Source of the DNA: Neisseria sp.
Lineage (GTDB): Bacteria > Pseudomonadota > Gammaproteobacteria > Burkholderiales > Neisseriaceae
DNA: 64,000 bases
NCBI GenBank assembly: GCA_030538415.1
Contig: JAUNTY010000010.1
Coordinates: 1 to 64,000, forward strand
Reading direction: 5' to 3'
In this document: piece after piece, positions 35,631 through 44,038 of the stretch
Layout of the letters: each line of letters begins with the position of its first letter
Numbering within the stretch: position 1 is the stretch's first letter
The notes under the pieces: model-generated
What the model was told of the DNA's origin: nothing
The model's database searches: none
Seen by the model: only the letters and a program-made list of their open reading frames with translations
Program-made: the position numbers and the translations under genes

Positions 35631-37268
35631 CTATGGTGCCGACTCTGCCGACAGGGCTTTGGCGCGTTCGCGCAATTCAAACTTTTGAATCTTGCCGGTG
35701 GCGGTTTTCGGCAAATCGCTGAACACAATCCGGCGCGGCAGCTTGAAGCCTGCCAGATGGTCGCGGCACCAGCCGTGCAGCTCGGCTGCGCTGGCCACGC
35801 GCTCGGGCTTGATTTCCACGAAGGCCACGGGGATTTCGCCCCATTTTTCGTCGGGCGCGGCCACCACGGCGCAGTTCATCACGGCGGGGTGTTTGTAGAG
35901 GATGTCTTCTACTTCAATCGAAGAAATGTTTTCGCCGCCGGATACGATGATGTCTTTGCTGCGGTCTTTGATTTGGGCGTAATCGTCGCTGTGCTTCACG
36001 CCGAGGTCGCCGGTGTGAAACCAGCCGCCCGCAAACGCGGCTTCGGTGGCGCAAGGGTTTTTCAGGTAGCCTTTCATGACGATATTGCCGCGAAACATCA
36101 ATTCGCCCATGGTTTGGCCGTCTGCAGGCACGGGCTGCATGGTTTCGGCATCCATCACGTCAAGGCCGCCCTGCAAATGCGCACGCAAGCCTTGGCGCGC
36201 CTTGAGGCGGGCGCGTTCGGAGATGTCGAGCTCGCCCCAGTCGTCGTGTTCCACGCAGATGGCGGCGGGGCCGTAAACTTCGGTGAGGCCGTAGACGTGG
36301 GCGATGTCGAAGCCCATCTGCTCCATGTTGGCGAGCACGGCTTCGGGCGGCGCGGCGCCTGCCACCATGCCTTTCACTACCTGGGTGATGCCCGCTTTTT
36401 GTTCGACAGGCGCGTTGGCGAGCGCGGCGTGCACAATCGGCGCGGCGCAATAATGCGTGACTTTGTGTTCGCGAATCAAATCGAAACAAAGCTCGGGCTC
36501 GAATTTGCGCAGGCACACATTCACCCCCGCGCGCTCGGCCACGGTCCAGGCAAAGCACCAGCCGTTGCAGTGAAACAGCGGCAATGTCCACAAATAAACG
36601 GGATGCTTGGGCATATCCCAGTTGAGGATGTTGGAGAGCGCATTGATTGATGCGCCGCGATGGCTGTAAACCGCGCCTTTGGGGTTGCCGGTGGTGCCGG
36701 AAGTGTAGCTCAGCGTGATGGCGTCCCATTCGTCGTCGGGGAAAACCCAGTTGTCGTCGCTTTGGGCGCTTTGCAGCAGGCTTTCGTAATCGGTGTCGCC
36801 GTAATGCGGCGAGTTGACGGGGCAGAGCGCATCGTCGACGCGCACGATGTAGAGCTGCGGGATGCGGCTTTTGATGTAGGGCACAAGCCCGATGAATTCG
36901 CTGTCGATTAAAAGCACGTGCGCTTCGCCGTGCTGCAGGCAGAACGCAATGCTGTCGGCATCGAGGCGGGTGTTGATGGCGTTGAGCACGCCGCCCGACA
37001 TCGGCACGCCGAAATGCGCTTCAATCATCGCGGGTGTGTTGGGCAAAAGCGCCGCCACGGTCACGCCGCGGCCGACGCCGAGCTGGCGCAAAGCACCGGC
37101 CAGCCTGCGGCAGCGCAAATCGGTTTCCAGCCAGCTCTGCCGGAAATGGCCGTGGATGATGGCGGTGCGTCTGCCGTATACTTCGGCGGCGCGGCGCAGG
37201 TAGTCGATGGGGGAAAGCGGGCTGTAATTGGCCGCGTTTTTGCCCAGGCCGGTGTCGAAATCGGTCAT
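35631..37268 (-). CDS. Acyl-CoA synthetase (AMP-forming)
   Basis: 545 aa from MTDFDTGLGKNAANYSPLSP (37268); AGGAGAAGCC stands before it. The AMP-binding motif is ITLSYTSGTTGNPKGAVYSH; others are YGLTEVYGPAA, YLKNPCATEAAFAGGWFHTG and KDIIVSGGENISSIEVED, ending with the catalytic lysine region LPKTATGKIQKFELRE. The family activates medium or long fatty acids (or similar acids) as acyl-CoA through an acyl-AMP intermediate. The layout resembles the plant AAE/bacterial FadD3-like group, but the substrate is open. The upstream ORF extension reaches into IS5-type repeat DNA and is not real. Confidence 0.9.
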   Translation of the reverse strand: MTDFDTGLGKNAANYSPLSPIDYLRRAAEVYGRRTAIIHGHFRQSWLETDLRCRRLAGALRQLGVGRGVTVAALLPNTPAMIEAHFGVPMSGGVLNAINTRLDADSIAFCLQHGEAHVLLIDSEFIGLVPYIKSRIPQLYIVRVDDALCPVNSPHYGDTDYESLLQSAQSDDNWVFPDDEWDAITLSYTSGTTGNPKGAVYSHRGASINALSNILNWDMPKHPVYLWTLPLFHCNGWCFAWTVAERAGVNVCLRKFEPELCFDLIREHKVTHYCAAPIVHAALANAPVEQKAGITQVVKGMVAGAAPPEAVLANMEQMGFDIAHVYGLTEVYGPAAICVEHDDWGELDISERARLKARQGLRAHLQGGLDVMDAETMQPVPADGQTMGELMFRGNIVMKGYLKNPCATEAAFAGGWFHTGDLGVKHSDDYAQIKDRSKDIIVSGGENISSIEVEDILYKHPAVMNCAVVAAPDEKWGEIPVAFVEIKPERVASAAELHGWCRDHLAGFKLPRRIVFSDLPKTATGKIQKFELRERAKALSAESAP

Positions 37269-37382
37269 ACGGCTTCTCCTCTGTGTGCTTTTATTGGTTT
37301 TGATGAAGTTTTTAACATTAAATTTTTGATTTGTCTTATCATTTATTTTGATGGGGGAAATCAGGGCGCCGGATTGCAAACA

Positions 37383-37418
37383 GGCCGTCTGAAAGCATAA
37401 ATGTCTTTCAGACGGCCT
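37383..37418. terminator. DUS pair upstream of the acyl-CoA synthetase
   Basis: GGCCGTCTGAAAGC and CTTTCAGACGGCC, placed directly against the left end of the IS5-type element. Confidence 0.5.
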
Positions 37419-37615
37419 GAGACCTTTGCAAAATACCTTTTGCTGCATCGCAAAAGCATCCGCTCCGTCATTCCGGCGCAGGCCGGAATCCATAGCTCGC
37501 CATGAAAACCCATTTGAAATCAAATAACTGAATTTTGGAGAAATGGATTCCGGCCTGCGCCGGAATGACAGATGGAATGGATATTTCCAAGAAAAAAGTA
37601 TTTTGCAAGGGTCTC
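37419..37615. mobile_element. IS5-type MITE, second copy
   Basis: 197 bp with ends GAGACCTTTGCAAAA and TTTTGCAAGGGTCTC and internal ATTCCGGCGCAGGCCGGAAT / ATTCCGGCCTGCGCCGGAAT blocks; nearly identical to 6032-6229. Confidence 0.82.
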
Positions 37616-37629
37616 GACCTGATTTGTTT

Positions 37630-37842
37630 TATAGTCGTTTCAATTTAGTTTGATACAGCGTTGCTGCGCCTTGCCGTACTATAGTGAAAAAACTTAATAT
37701 CTGCTACGGCGTTGCTGTACCTTGCCGTACTATCTGTACTGTCTGAGGCTTGCTGCCTTGTATCAAATATTAAGTTTTTCCACTATATTTGTACTGCCTG
37801 CGGCTTGCTGCCTTGTCTCAATCTAAGTTGAAACGACTAGTA
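37630..37842. repeat. Outer Correia-like MITE split by a second copy
   Basis: Left arm TATAGTCGTTTCAATTTAG to GCCGTAC, right arm TTTGTACTGCCTGCGGCTTG to AAGTTGAAACGACTAGTA. The arms rejoin as GCCGTACTATTTGTACTG when the inner copy and one TA are removed. Confidence 0.88.
37680..37787. repeat. Inner Correia-like MITE (nested, TA duplication)
   Basis: 108 bp, ends TATAGTGAAAAAACTTAATA and TATTAAGTTTTTCCACTATA, inserted in the core TA of the outer element. Confidence 0.88.
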
Positions 37843-37885
37843 GGATAATTGGCGCTGGCATCCGCCAGCGTTTCAGACGGCGTGT

Positions 37886-38776
37886 TTATTTCAACTGCCG
37901 CCCCGCAATCTTCACCAACTCATCAAACACAAACTTCACCCGTGCGGGGGTGGCGGTTTGTTGTTGGCGGTAGATGTATACCGGCCACTGGATTTTGGGG
38001 ATGTCGGCGAACAGTTCGACGATGTCGCCGCTCGCCAAAGCGGCTTGGCAGACGCAATCGAGCAGGTGCCCGGCTACCCGTCCGCTGCGCACGGCGGTTA
38101 GCATGGCGTATTGGTCGGGGGTGGAGAAACGCGGCTGGGTGATGATTTGTTGATCGTCGTTGATGTGCCACGCCCAGGCTTTGCCGGTGTTTTCGTCTGC
38201 CAGCGCGGCGAGCGGATAGCGGTTTTTGAAGTCGTTCAAATCGGCAGGTTGGCCGAGTTTGGCCAATAATGCGGGCGCGACCACGATTTTTTCGTGCATT
38301 TGTCCGATTTTTTTCGCAATCAGCGTGCTGTCGGCGGCAAAGCCGATGCGCATGCCGACGTCGATTTGGTTTTCCACCACATTCAGGCGCCTGCCGCCTA
38401 CCTGCCAATCGACGATGATGTCGGGGTAGGGCGCAAGTGCGGTCAAAAGCGCCGCCAGTATCGCATTTTCATACGGCAAAACCGGCATGGCAATCCGCAC
38501 CACGCCCTGCATTTCGTCGTCATTGCGGCGGTTTTGAAACAGCTGCTCGCTGTCGTTGAGCAGCGTTTGCGCCTGCCGCAAAAAGCGCTGCCCGAAATCG
38601 CTCAAAATAACCTGTCGGGTGTTGCGGATAAACAGCGGCTCGCCCAGTTCTTTTTCCAATTCGGCGATGCTGCGGGTGATGACCGGGGCGGAAACGGCGA
38701 GGCGGCGCGCGGTTTCCTTGAATTGCAGGGTTTCGGCTGCCACGCAAAACACTTTGAGGGCGAATAATCTGTCCAT
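37886..38776 (-). CDS. LysR family transcriptional regulator
   Basis: 296 aa from MDRLFALKVFCVAAE (38776), which has GGAG 6 bp before it; an in-frame ATG 12 bp upstream is possible. N-terminal helix-turn-helix FKETARRLAVSAPVITRSIA, followed by the usual LysR effector domain (LIAKKIGQMHEKIVVAPALL). It is divergent from a Tat-exported alpha/beta hydrolase gene 121 bp away and probably controls it. A miniature element composite and a single DUS follow. Confidence 0.88.
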   Translation of the reverse strand: MDRLFALKVFCVAAETLQFKETARRLAVSAPVITRSIAELEKELGEPLFIRNTRQVILSDFGQRFLRQAQTLLNDSEQLFQNRRNDDEMQGVVRIAMPVLPYENAILAALLTALAPYPDIIVDWQVGGRRLNVVENQIDVGMRIGFAADSTLIAKKIGQMHEKIVVAPALLAKLGQPADLNDFKNRYPLAALADENTGKAWAWHINDDQQIITQPRFSTPDQYAMLTAVRSGRVAGHLLDCVCQAALASGDIVELFADIPKIQWPVYIYRQQQTATPARVKFVFDELVKIAGRQLK

Positions 38777-38897
38777 CGGCTGCTCCATAATTTCTGTTTT
38801 GGCAATTATAAATTAGCAAACCATCAATTTACAAGCAATTATCTACGCTTTATTATGATTGCAACTTCTATTTACAGCCATTTTAAGCGAGGACAAC

Positions 38898-39998
38898 ATG
38901 ACCACCATTTCACGCCGCAAACTGATTCAAACCGCCAGCCTTTTGAGCGCAGCCGCCATTGCTACGGCAGTGCCCGTGTTGGCAAACGCCGCCACGTCAC
39001 CCGCCATACAAGGAGCCAATACCGTGAGCCTGAATTTAACCCAAGAATGGGACAAAGTGTTCCCGAAAAGCGATAAAGTAGACCATCAAAAAATCACCTT
39101 CACCAACCGCTACGGCATTACTTTGGCGGGCGATTTGTATCTGCCGAAAAACCGAAGCGGCAAAAAGCTGCCTGCGGTTGCGGTGGCAGGTGCATTTGGG
39201 GCGGTGAAAGAGCAATCATCAGGCTTGTACGCTCAAGAGCTTGCGAAGCGTGGTTTTGCCACACTGGCATTTGACCCATCATTTACAGGGGAAAGTGGCG
39301 GTGAGCCGCGTAATGTGGCAAGCCCTGATATCAACACCGAAGATTTCAGTGCGGCGGTGGATTTTTTGAGCAATCAGGATTTTATTGATGCCGAACGTAT
39401 CGGTGTGTTGGGCATCTGCGGCTGGGGCGGCATGGCGTTAAACGTCGCCAGCATGGACACCCGCATTAAAGCCACCGCCACCAGCACCATGTACGATATG
39501 TCGCAAGTGATGGCAAACGGCTACAACAACAGCGTGGACGAAAACGCACGTTATGCGATGTTGCAAGCCATGAACGCCCAACGCAGTGCCGATTTCAAGA
39601 ATGGCACATTCGCACCAAGCAGCAACAATCTGCCCGAAAAGTTAAGTGGAAACGAACCGCAATTCGTGCAGGAATATTGGGCGTTTTACAAAACCCCACG
39701 CGGTTTCCACCCCCGTGCTATCAATTCCAACGCCGCTTGGACAGCCACCACACCGCTGTCGTTCATCAATATGCCGCTGTTGCAACGTGCTGGTGAAATC
39801 CAAAGTGCGGTATTGGTGGTGCATGGCGAAAAAGCCCATTCACGCTACTTCAGTGAAGATGCCTTTAAAAAACTCAAAGGCGACAACAAAGAGTTGTATA
39901 TCGTACCCAACGCCACCCATGTGGATTTGTACGACTATCAATCAGGCAAAATTCCGTTTGATAAGTTTGAGCAGTTCTTTAAGGCGAGTTTGAAGTAA
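38898..39998 (+). CDS. Tat-exported alpha/beta hydrolase
   Basis: 366 aa from MTTISRRKLIQTASLLSAAA (38898), with GAGGACA before it. SRRKLIQTA followed by a hydrophobic stretch and ANA is a twin-arginine signal, so the enzyme folds before export. The hydrolase core has VAVAGAFGAVKEQSSGLYAQ, FDPSFTGESGG, the nucleophile region VLGICGWGGMA (cysteine at the position before glycine and tryptophan, so the nucleophile may be Cys instead of Ser) and VPNATHVDLYD with the histidine. The family resembles YcjY/DLH-like hydrolases. An AAGTGCGGT core lies inside the gene (39804-39812). It probably forms an operon with the SDR 53 bp downstream. Confidence 0.8.
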   Translation: MTTISRRKLIQTASLLSAAAIATAVPVLANAATSPAIQGANTVSLNLTQEWDKVFPKSDKVDHQKITFTNRYGITLAGDLYLPKNRSGKKLPAVAVAGAFGAVKEQSSGLYAQELAKRGFATLAFDPSFTGESGGEPRNVASPDINTEDFSAAVDFLSNQDFIDAERIGVLGICGWGGMALNVASMDTRIKATATSTMYDMSQVMANGYNNSVDENARYAMLQAMNAQRSADFKNGTFAPSSNNLPEKLSGNEPQFVQEYWAFYKTPRGFHPRAINSNAAWTATTPLSFINMPLLQRAGEIQSAVLVVHGEKAHSRYFSEDAFKKLKGDNKELYIVPNATHVDLYDYQSGKIPFDKFEQFFKASLK

Positions 39999-40051
39999 AC
40001 GGCAACCGCAATTTTGACCACATTTCCCATATCACATAGTAGGAATAAACC

Positions 40052-40801
40052 ATGAACAATATTCAAAACAAAGTCGTGATTATCACCGGCGCATCCAGCG
40101 GTATCGGCGAAGCCACCGCCTACACCCTCGCCGAACAAGGGGCAAAACTGGTGTTGGGGGCACGGCGTGAAGCCAAATTGCAAGCCATTGCCGACAACAT
40201 CAAAGCCCGTGGTGGCGAAGCGGTTTACCGTGTTACCGATGTGGTAAAACCCGAAGACAACGCCGCGTTGGTAGAGCTGGCAAAATCCACTTTCGGCAAA
40301 GTGGATGCGATTTTCTTAAACGCAGGCTTAATGCCGAGCTCACCGTTTTCCGCTTTGGAAACCGCCAACTGGAATGCGATGGTGGATGTGAACATCAAAG
40401 GCGTATTAAACGGCATTGCCGCCGTATTACCGACTTTTGAAGCACAAAAATCAGGGCACATCATCAGCGTATCGTCCGTGGCAGGTTTGAAAGTGTATCC
40501 CGGTGCGGGCGTGTATTGCGGCACCAAATGGGCGGTCAAGGCCATTATGGAAGCCTTGCGTATGGAGTCCGCCCAAGCAGGCACGAATATCCGCACCGCC
40601 ACCATCTACCCCGCCGCCGTACAATCGGAACTGGTGGCTGGCATTACCGATACAGGCACGTCAGAAGGCTACCGCCAACTCTACGACACCTACGAAATCC
40701 CAGCCGAACGCGTGGCAAACGTGGTGGCATTTGCACTGAGCCAACCGGACGACACCAATGTCAGCGAATTCACCTTAGGCCCGACCACGCAGCCTTGGTA
40801 A
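40052..40801 (+). CDS. Short-chain dehydrogenase/reductase
   Basis: 249 aa. Cofactor motif VVIITGASSGIGEATAYTLA, NAG motif DAIFLNAGLMP, catalytic serine region HIISVSSVAGLKVYPGAGVY with YCGTKWAVKAIM giving Tyr and Lys. RREAKLQ after the second strand suggests NADPH preference. Such enzymes reduce carbonyl or oxidise hydroxyl groups in the cytosol. It follows the hydrolase gene and ends in a hybrid DUS/USS hairpin. The substrate is unknown. Confidence 0.88.
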   Translation: MNNIQNKVVIITGASSGIGEATAYTLAEQGAKLVLGARREAKLQAIADNIKARGGEAVYRVTDVVKPEDNAALVELAKSTFGKVDAIFLNAGLMPSSPFSALETANWNAMVDVNIKGVLNGIAAVLPTFEAQKSGHIISVSSVAGLKVYPGAGVYCGTKWAVKAIMEALRMESAQAGTNIRTATIYPAAVQSELVAGITDTGTSEGYRQLYDTYEIPAERVANVVAFALSQPDDTNVSEFTLGPTTQPW

Positions 40802-40829
40802 AGCGGGTTTTCGCTGACACGCAAGAAAA

Positions 40830-40871
40830 GGCCGTCTGAAACTTAACACTCAAAGTGCGGTTTCAGACGGC
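40830..40871 (+). terminator. Hybrid DUS/USS hairpin
   Basis: GGCCGTCTGAAACTTAACAC on the left, then AAAGTGCGGTTTCAGACGGC on the right. The right arm holds the 9-base Pasteurellaceae uptake core AAGTGCGGT (40853-40861) overlapping the DUS by the T's. Confidence 0.75.
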
Positions 40872-40905
40872 ATTTGTAACTACCGAATACGAAAAAACGA
40901 TAAAT

Positions 40906-41454
40906 ATGAACAATCCCTATCCGCTAAACCAGATTATCCCGCCCGACAGCGAGCTGTATCACCAAATCCACCGCATTGTCGATGAAAACGCCACCTGGCT
41001 GGCCGAACTCAATGGCGCACACCGCACTCAGGCCGAAATCCGTAGCTTGCTCGGCAAAATTACCGCCAGCGAAATTGATGAAAGTTTGCGTGTCAATCTG
41101 CCGTTTTACAGCGATTTCGGTCGCCATATCCGCATCGGCAAAAACGTGTTTATCAACAGCGGCGTGATGTTCACCGATTTGGGCGGCATTACGCTGGAAG
41201 ATAACGTCTTAATCGGCCCGCGCGCCAACATCATCACCGTCAATCATCCGCTTGAGCCGGCGGCGCGGCGTGGGGTAATCTTAAGCCCGGTACGCATTGG
41301 CAAAAACGCCTGGATTGGCGCAGGGGCGACCATTCTGCCGGGCGTTACCGTGGGCGAAAATGCGGTGGTGGCAGCGGGCGCGGTGGTGAGCAAAGATGTG
41401 CCGCCCGATAGCGTGGTGGCAGGCATTCCGGCAAAAGTCATCAAAACCTTATAA
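40906..41454 (+). CDS. Hexapeptide-repeat acetyltransferase (maltose/galactoside O-acetyltransferase-like)
   Basis: 182 aa from MNNPYPLNQIIPPDSELYHQ (40906). The N-terminal helical part is followed by left-handed beta-helix turns: IRIGKNVFINSGVMFTDLGG, ITLEDNVLIGPRANIITVNH (with the catalytic His of the NvxitxxH type), VRIGKNAWIGAGATILPGVT and VGENAVVAAGAVVSKDVPPD. It transfers an acetyl group from acetyl-CoA to a sugar or similar hydroxyl and is probably trimeric. It sits between the SDR and a cyclophilin-like gene on the same strand. Confidence 0.88.
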   Translation: MNNPYPLNQIIPPDSELYHQIHRIVDENATWLAELNGAHRTQAEIRSLLGKITASEIDESLRVNLPFYSDFGRHIRIGKNVFINSGVMFTDLGGITLEDNVLIGPRANIITVNHPLEPAARRGVILSPVRIGKNAWIGAGATILPGVTVGENAVVAAGAVVSKDVPPDSVVAGIPAKVIKTL

Positions 41455-41489
41455 ACCGAGCGCCAAAAACGCTTGAACGGAGCAGACAA

Positions 41490-41912
41490 ATGATACGAAA
41501 ATACCTCTTGTCTTTGCTGACACTGACACTGATGGCAAGCATTTCTGTATCGGAGGCGAAAGAAATGAAAATCAAAATTACCCTAGACAACCAAAGCTAC
41601 ACCGCCACGCTGGCAGACAACCCGAGCGCTCAGGCGCTGCTCAAACAACTGCCGCTCAGCCTGCCGGCGGAAAACTACGGCGGCGTGGAAAAAATCGCCT
41701 ACCTGCCGCAAAAACTGCCCGACAGCCCGAACCACAACGGCAACTTCGCCCCCAAAGCAGGCGACGTCACCTACTACGCCCCGTGGGGCAACCTCGCCCT
41801 GTTTCACGGCAGCGCCAAACCCGCCCGCGGCCTGGTTTATCTGGGCAAATTTGACAGCGAATTCACACCGTCGCCAAGCGCCAAGCAAATGCGGATTGAG
41901 CGGGCGGAATAA
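41490..41912 (+). CDS. Secreted cyclophilin-like-fold protein
   Basis: 140 aa. A signal peptide (MIRKYLLSLLTLTLMASISV, cleavage near SEA-KE) precedes a small domain with MKIKITLDNQSYTATLADNP, LPLSLPAENYGGVEKIAYLP, GDVTYYAPWGNLALFHG and LVYLGKFDS. This is the cyclophilin-like fold often annotated on its own in bacteria; no isomerase activity is established for it. It lies 35 bp after the acetyltransferase and ends before a hybrid DUS/USS hairpin shared with the converging lipoprotein gene. Confidence 0.78.
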   Translation: MIRKYLLSLLTLTLMASISVSEAKEMKIKITLDNQSYTATLADNPSAQALLKQLPLSLPAENYGGVEKIAYLPQKLPDSPNHNGNFAPKAGDVTYYAPWGNLALFHGSAKPARGLVYLGKFDSEFTPSPSAKQMRIERAE

Positions 41913-41935
41913 CAAGCGCATAAGCGACAAGACAA

Positions 41936-41981
41936 GGCCGTCTGAAACCCTTTTTAAAGCAAAGTGCGGTTTCAGACGGCC
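41936..41981. terminator. Hybrid DUS/USS hairpin
   Basis: GGCCGTCTGAAACCC on the left and AAAGTGCGGTTTCAGACGGC on the right; USS core at 41962-41970. Lies between convergent genes. Confidence 0.75.
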
Positions 41982-41996
41982 TAATTCATCCATCGC

Positions 41997-42926
41997 CTAA
42001 CGCAAGTTCTTTATCGCCACATCTTGCCACAAGCCGTTATGGGCAATTTCAGGGCGGCTGCCGGTGAACACTTTGGCGGCTTCTCTGTCGCCATTTAATG
42101 TGTATAAAAACCATGCGGTCATGTAGCCGTCGGCACGGTAGAGCATTTCGCCGTGGTCAATATTCTTGCGGCGTGCCATCACGGTCGGGGCGGAAATTTT
42201 GGCGTAATTTTCACGCATGGACATGATGGGGGCAATGCCTTTATTGTAGTCCACACCATCGCCTGCATCGCCTTGCCCTGTGCCTGCCACGGCAAAATAC
42301 GGCACACGGATTTTGCTGATGTCGTACGGCCATTTGAGAAATTCGGCCAAGCCGTGTTTGGTGGTGCTTGCGCCGAATACGGCGCGGTAATAGTTGCCGT
42401 TGGCATGGTTGTTCACGGCGTTAATCACCCCCACACCGCCTTGCGAATGTCCGCTGATGCCGACTTTGTTCAAATCCAGTTTGTTAAAAAATGGGCTTTG
42501 GCGGTTTTGGTTTTGGACAATCATAAAATCAAGCGACTTGGCGGATGATGTACCGCTCCACGAGCTTTTGTCGTTGTTGGCAATCACCACAAAGCCCCAA
42601 GAAGCCAAATGCCGCATAACGGGTTCGTATTTGTCGTAAGTGACGCCGCTGCCGTTGGCGAACACCACCACAGGATAACGCTTGTTGCTATTTGCCAGTT
42701 CGCTCGGATAATAGACTTTATAGACCGGGAAAGCCGTTTGCCCGCTGGCAAAGGCTTGTTCGGAAACGGCAAATGCGCCTTGGGCGGTATAACGTTTTTC
42801 TAATGCTCCGCCTGTTTGGGTGGTGGCATAGTAGTTTTCAGGCGTTTTGCCCAAGTTTTCCAAGACGGCGCAGCCTGCCAAGCCGAGTAAGGCAATGGCA
42901 GTTAGGGTGATGATGGTTTTTTTCAT
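41997..42926 (-). CDS. Lipoprotein alpha/beta hydrolase (chlorophyllase/PAF-acetylhydrolase-like)
   Basis: 309 aa from MKKTIITLTAIALLGLAGCA (42926); lipobox LAGC at residues 16-19. The hydrolase domain has YPVVVFANGSGVTYDKYEPV, VGISGHSQGGVGVINAVNNH with the nucleophile serine, YFAVAGTGQGDAGDGVDYNK and RRKNIDHGEMLYRADGYMT with the histidine. It should be bound to the outer or inner membrane facing the periplasm. The substrate is unknown. Codon composition is somewhat lower in G+C than the left half of the window. Confidence 0.8.
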   Translation of the reverse strand: MKKTIITLTAIALLGLAGCAVLENLGKTPENYYATTQTGGALEKRYTAQGAFAVSEQAFASGQTAFPVYKVYYPSELANSNKRYPVVVFANGSGVTYDKYEPVMRHLASWGFVVIANNDKSSWSGTSSAKSLDFMIVQNQNRQSPFFNKLDLNKVGISGHSQGGVGVINAVNNHANGNYYRAVFGASTTKHGLAEFLKWPYDISKIRVPYFAVAGTGQGDAGDGVDYNKGIAPIMSMRENYAKISAPTVMARRKNIDHGEMLYRADGYMTAWFLYTLNGDREAAKVFTGSRPEIAHNGLWQDVAIKNLR

Positions 42927-43040
42927 GGGTTGCAATCTAAATTAACTTTTTGATTTAAAAGAAGACTTGTTAAAAAATGCAACATCTTTAACAATGCCTA
43001 TTTTAAATATCCAGCCCCGCAAAAACAAGCAAAAAACCCC

Positions 43041-43226
43041 AAACTGAAACACATCGGCAGAGGTGCAAAGCCCGAACTTGATGACGACACGGCTTACCAT
43101 CACTCATTGAATATGGGCGTGTGTTTCGGCGCATTGGACGAGTGGATACGTCGCGGACGCAAAGGCACGGCAGATGAGATGGCGGACAAAGTGGCACAAG
43201 TGTTGGCGGGAATATTGGCAAAATGA
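43041..43226 (+). pseudogene. C-terminal remnant, possibly of a TetR-type regulator
   Basis: In one frame the sequence reads KLKHIGRGAKPELDDDTAYH, then GALDEWIRRGRKGTADEMAD and KVAQVLAGILAK before a TGA. That resembles the last 50-60 residues of a TetR/AcrR regulator, but there is no start or DNA-binding domain upstream; the frame fades into A-rich DNA. The family call is tentative. Confidence 0.4.
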
Positions 43227-43241
43227 TAGTGCCAAAGAAAA

Positions 43242-43287
43242 GGCCGTCTGCAACCGCACTTTACTTGTGCAAAAGTTTCAGACGGCC
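43242..43287 (+). terminator. Hybrid DUS/USS hairpin
   Basis: AGGCCGTCTGCAACCGCACT on the left (USS core on the minus strand, 43253-43261; DUS with one change) and AAAGTTTCAGACGGCC on the right. Confidence 0.65.
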
Positions 43288-43387
43288 TATTGATTGGCTT
43301 GCAGGTTGTTTTTTTAAGTAACACATTGAGCTAAAAGGTGTGCATTGATAAAATATGCAGAATTTTCATCAATATCCAGGAGCATTT

Positions 43388-43873
43388 ATGTTTAAGTCCG
43401 TTTCACCTTTTTCCAGAAAAATTTACGTATTCAGCACCCTTGCTTTAATAGCGGCATTTATCATGCCGACGCAAGCGCTTGCCCGTGAATACCTGAAAAC
43501 AGAATTTGCACAAAAAAGAGGCTACACCCCAACCATCGTTACGCAGGGCGGTAAAACGGTTTGGATTTCAGGGCAAATCGGCGTGCGTGATGAACAAGGC
43601 AATTCGTTGGCCGGCGATTTAAACGGACAGGCTCGTGCCGCTTTTAAAGCCGTTGAAAACGAAGTGAAAAAAGCGGGCGGCAAGATGAGCGATGTTGTTA
43701 GCGTAACCGTTTATTTAACCGACCCACGTCAATTAGAGGCTTTGCAGCCAATCCGTGAAGAGTTTTGGGCTGACGGCAATTTCCCGACCAGCACCACCAT
43801 CACCGTGAGCAACTTGCCCTTGCCTGAGATGATGCTTGAAATCTCCGCCATTGCCGTTATCGGCGATAAATAA
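43388..43873 (+). CDS. Secreted RidA-family protein
   Basis: 161 aa from MFKSVSPFSRKIYVFSTLAL (43388), preceded by CAGGAG. A signal peptide with cleavage near ALA-RE makes this an exported member of the RidA/YjgF family, which is more often cytosolic. The domain shows TVWISGQIGVRDEQGN, LNGQARAAFKAVENEVKKAG, SVTVYLTDPRQLEAL and FPTSTTITVSNLPLPEMMLE. Cytosolic relatives deaminate reactive enamines; the role outside the cytosol is unknown. Flanked by hybrid DUS/USS hairpins on both sides. Confidence 0.85.
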   Translation: MFKSVSPFSRKIYVFSTLALIAAFIMPTQALAREYLKTEFAQKRGYTPTIVTQGGKTVWISGQIGVRDEQGNSLAGDLNGQARAAFKAVENEVKKAGGKMSDVVSVTVYLTDPRQLEALQPIREEFWADGNFPTSTTITVSNLPLPEMMLEISAIAVIGDK

Positions 43874-43882
43874 ACCTATTTA

Positions 43883-43925
43883 TGCCGTCTGAAACCGCAC
43901 TTTGAGTGTCAAGTTTCAGACGGCC
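43883..43925 (+). terminator. Hybrid DUS/USS hairpin
   Basis: TGCCGTCTGAAACCGCACTT (USS core minus strand, 43894-43902) and AAGTTTCAGACGGCC. Confidence 0.75.
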
Positions 43926-43930
43926 TATCT

Positions 43931-44036
43931 TATAGTCGTTTCAATTTAGTTTGAGACAAGGCAGCAAGCCGCAGACAGTACAGGTAGTACGGCAAGGCGC
44001 AGCAACGCTGTATCAAACTAAATTGAAACGACTATA
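43931..44036. repeat. Correia-like MITE
   Basis: 106 bp with near-perfect ends TATAGTCGTTTCAATTTAG and CTAAATTGAAACGACTATA, immediately (2 bp) after the stop codon of the oxidoreductase gene. Confidence 0.9.
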
Positions 44037-44038
44037 GT

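Noticed and set aside
38855..39076. 73-codon ORF overlapping the start of the Tat hydrolase
   Set aside because: Different frame of the same gene start, no family, no ribosome site of its own.
43003..43221. 72-codon minus-strand ORF in the remnant region
   Set aside because: The plus strand reads as a plausible regulator C-terminus; the minus frame is Pro/Cys-rich without pattern.
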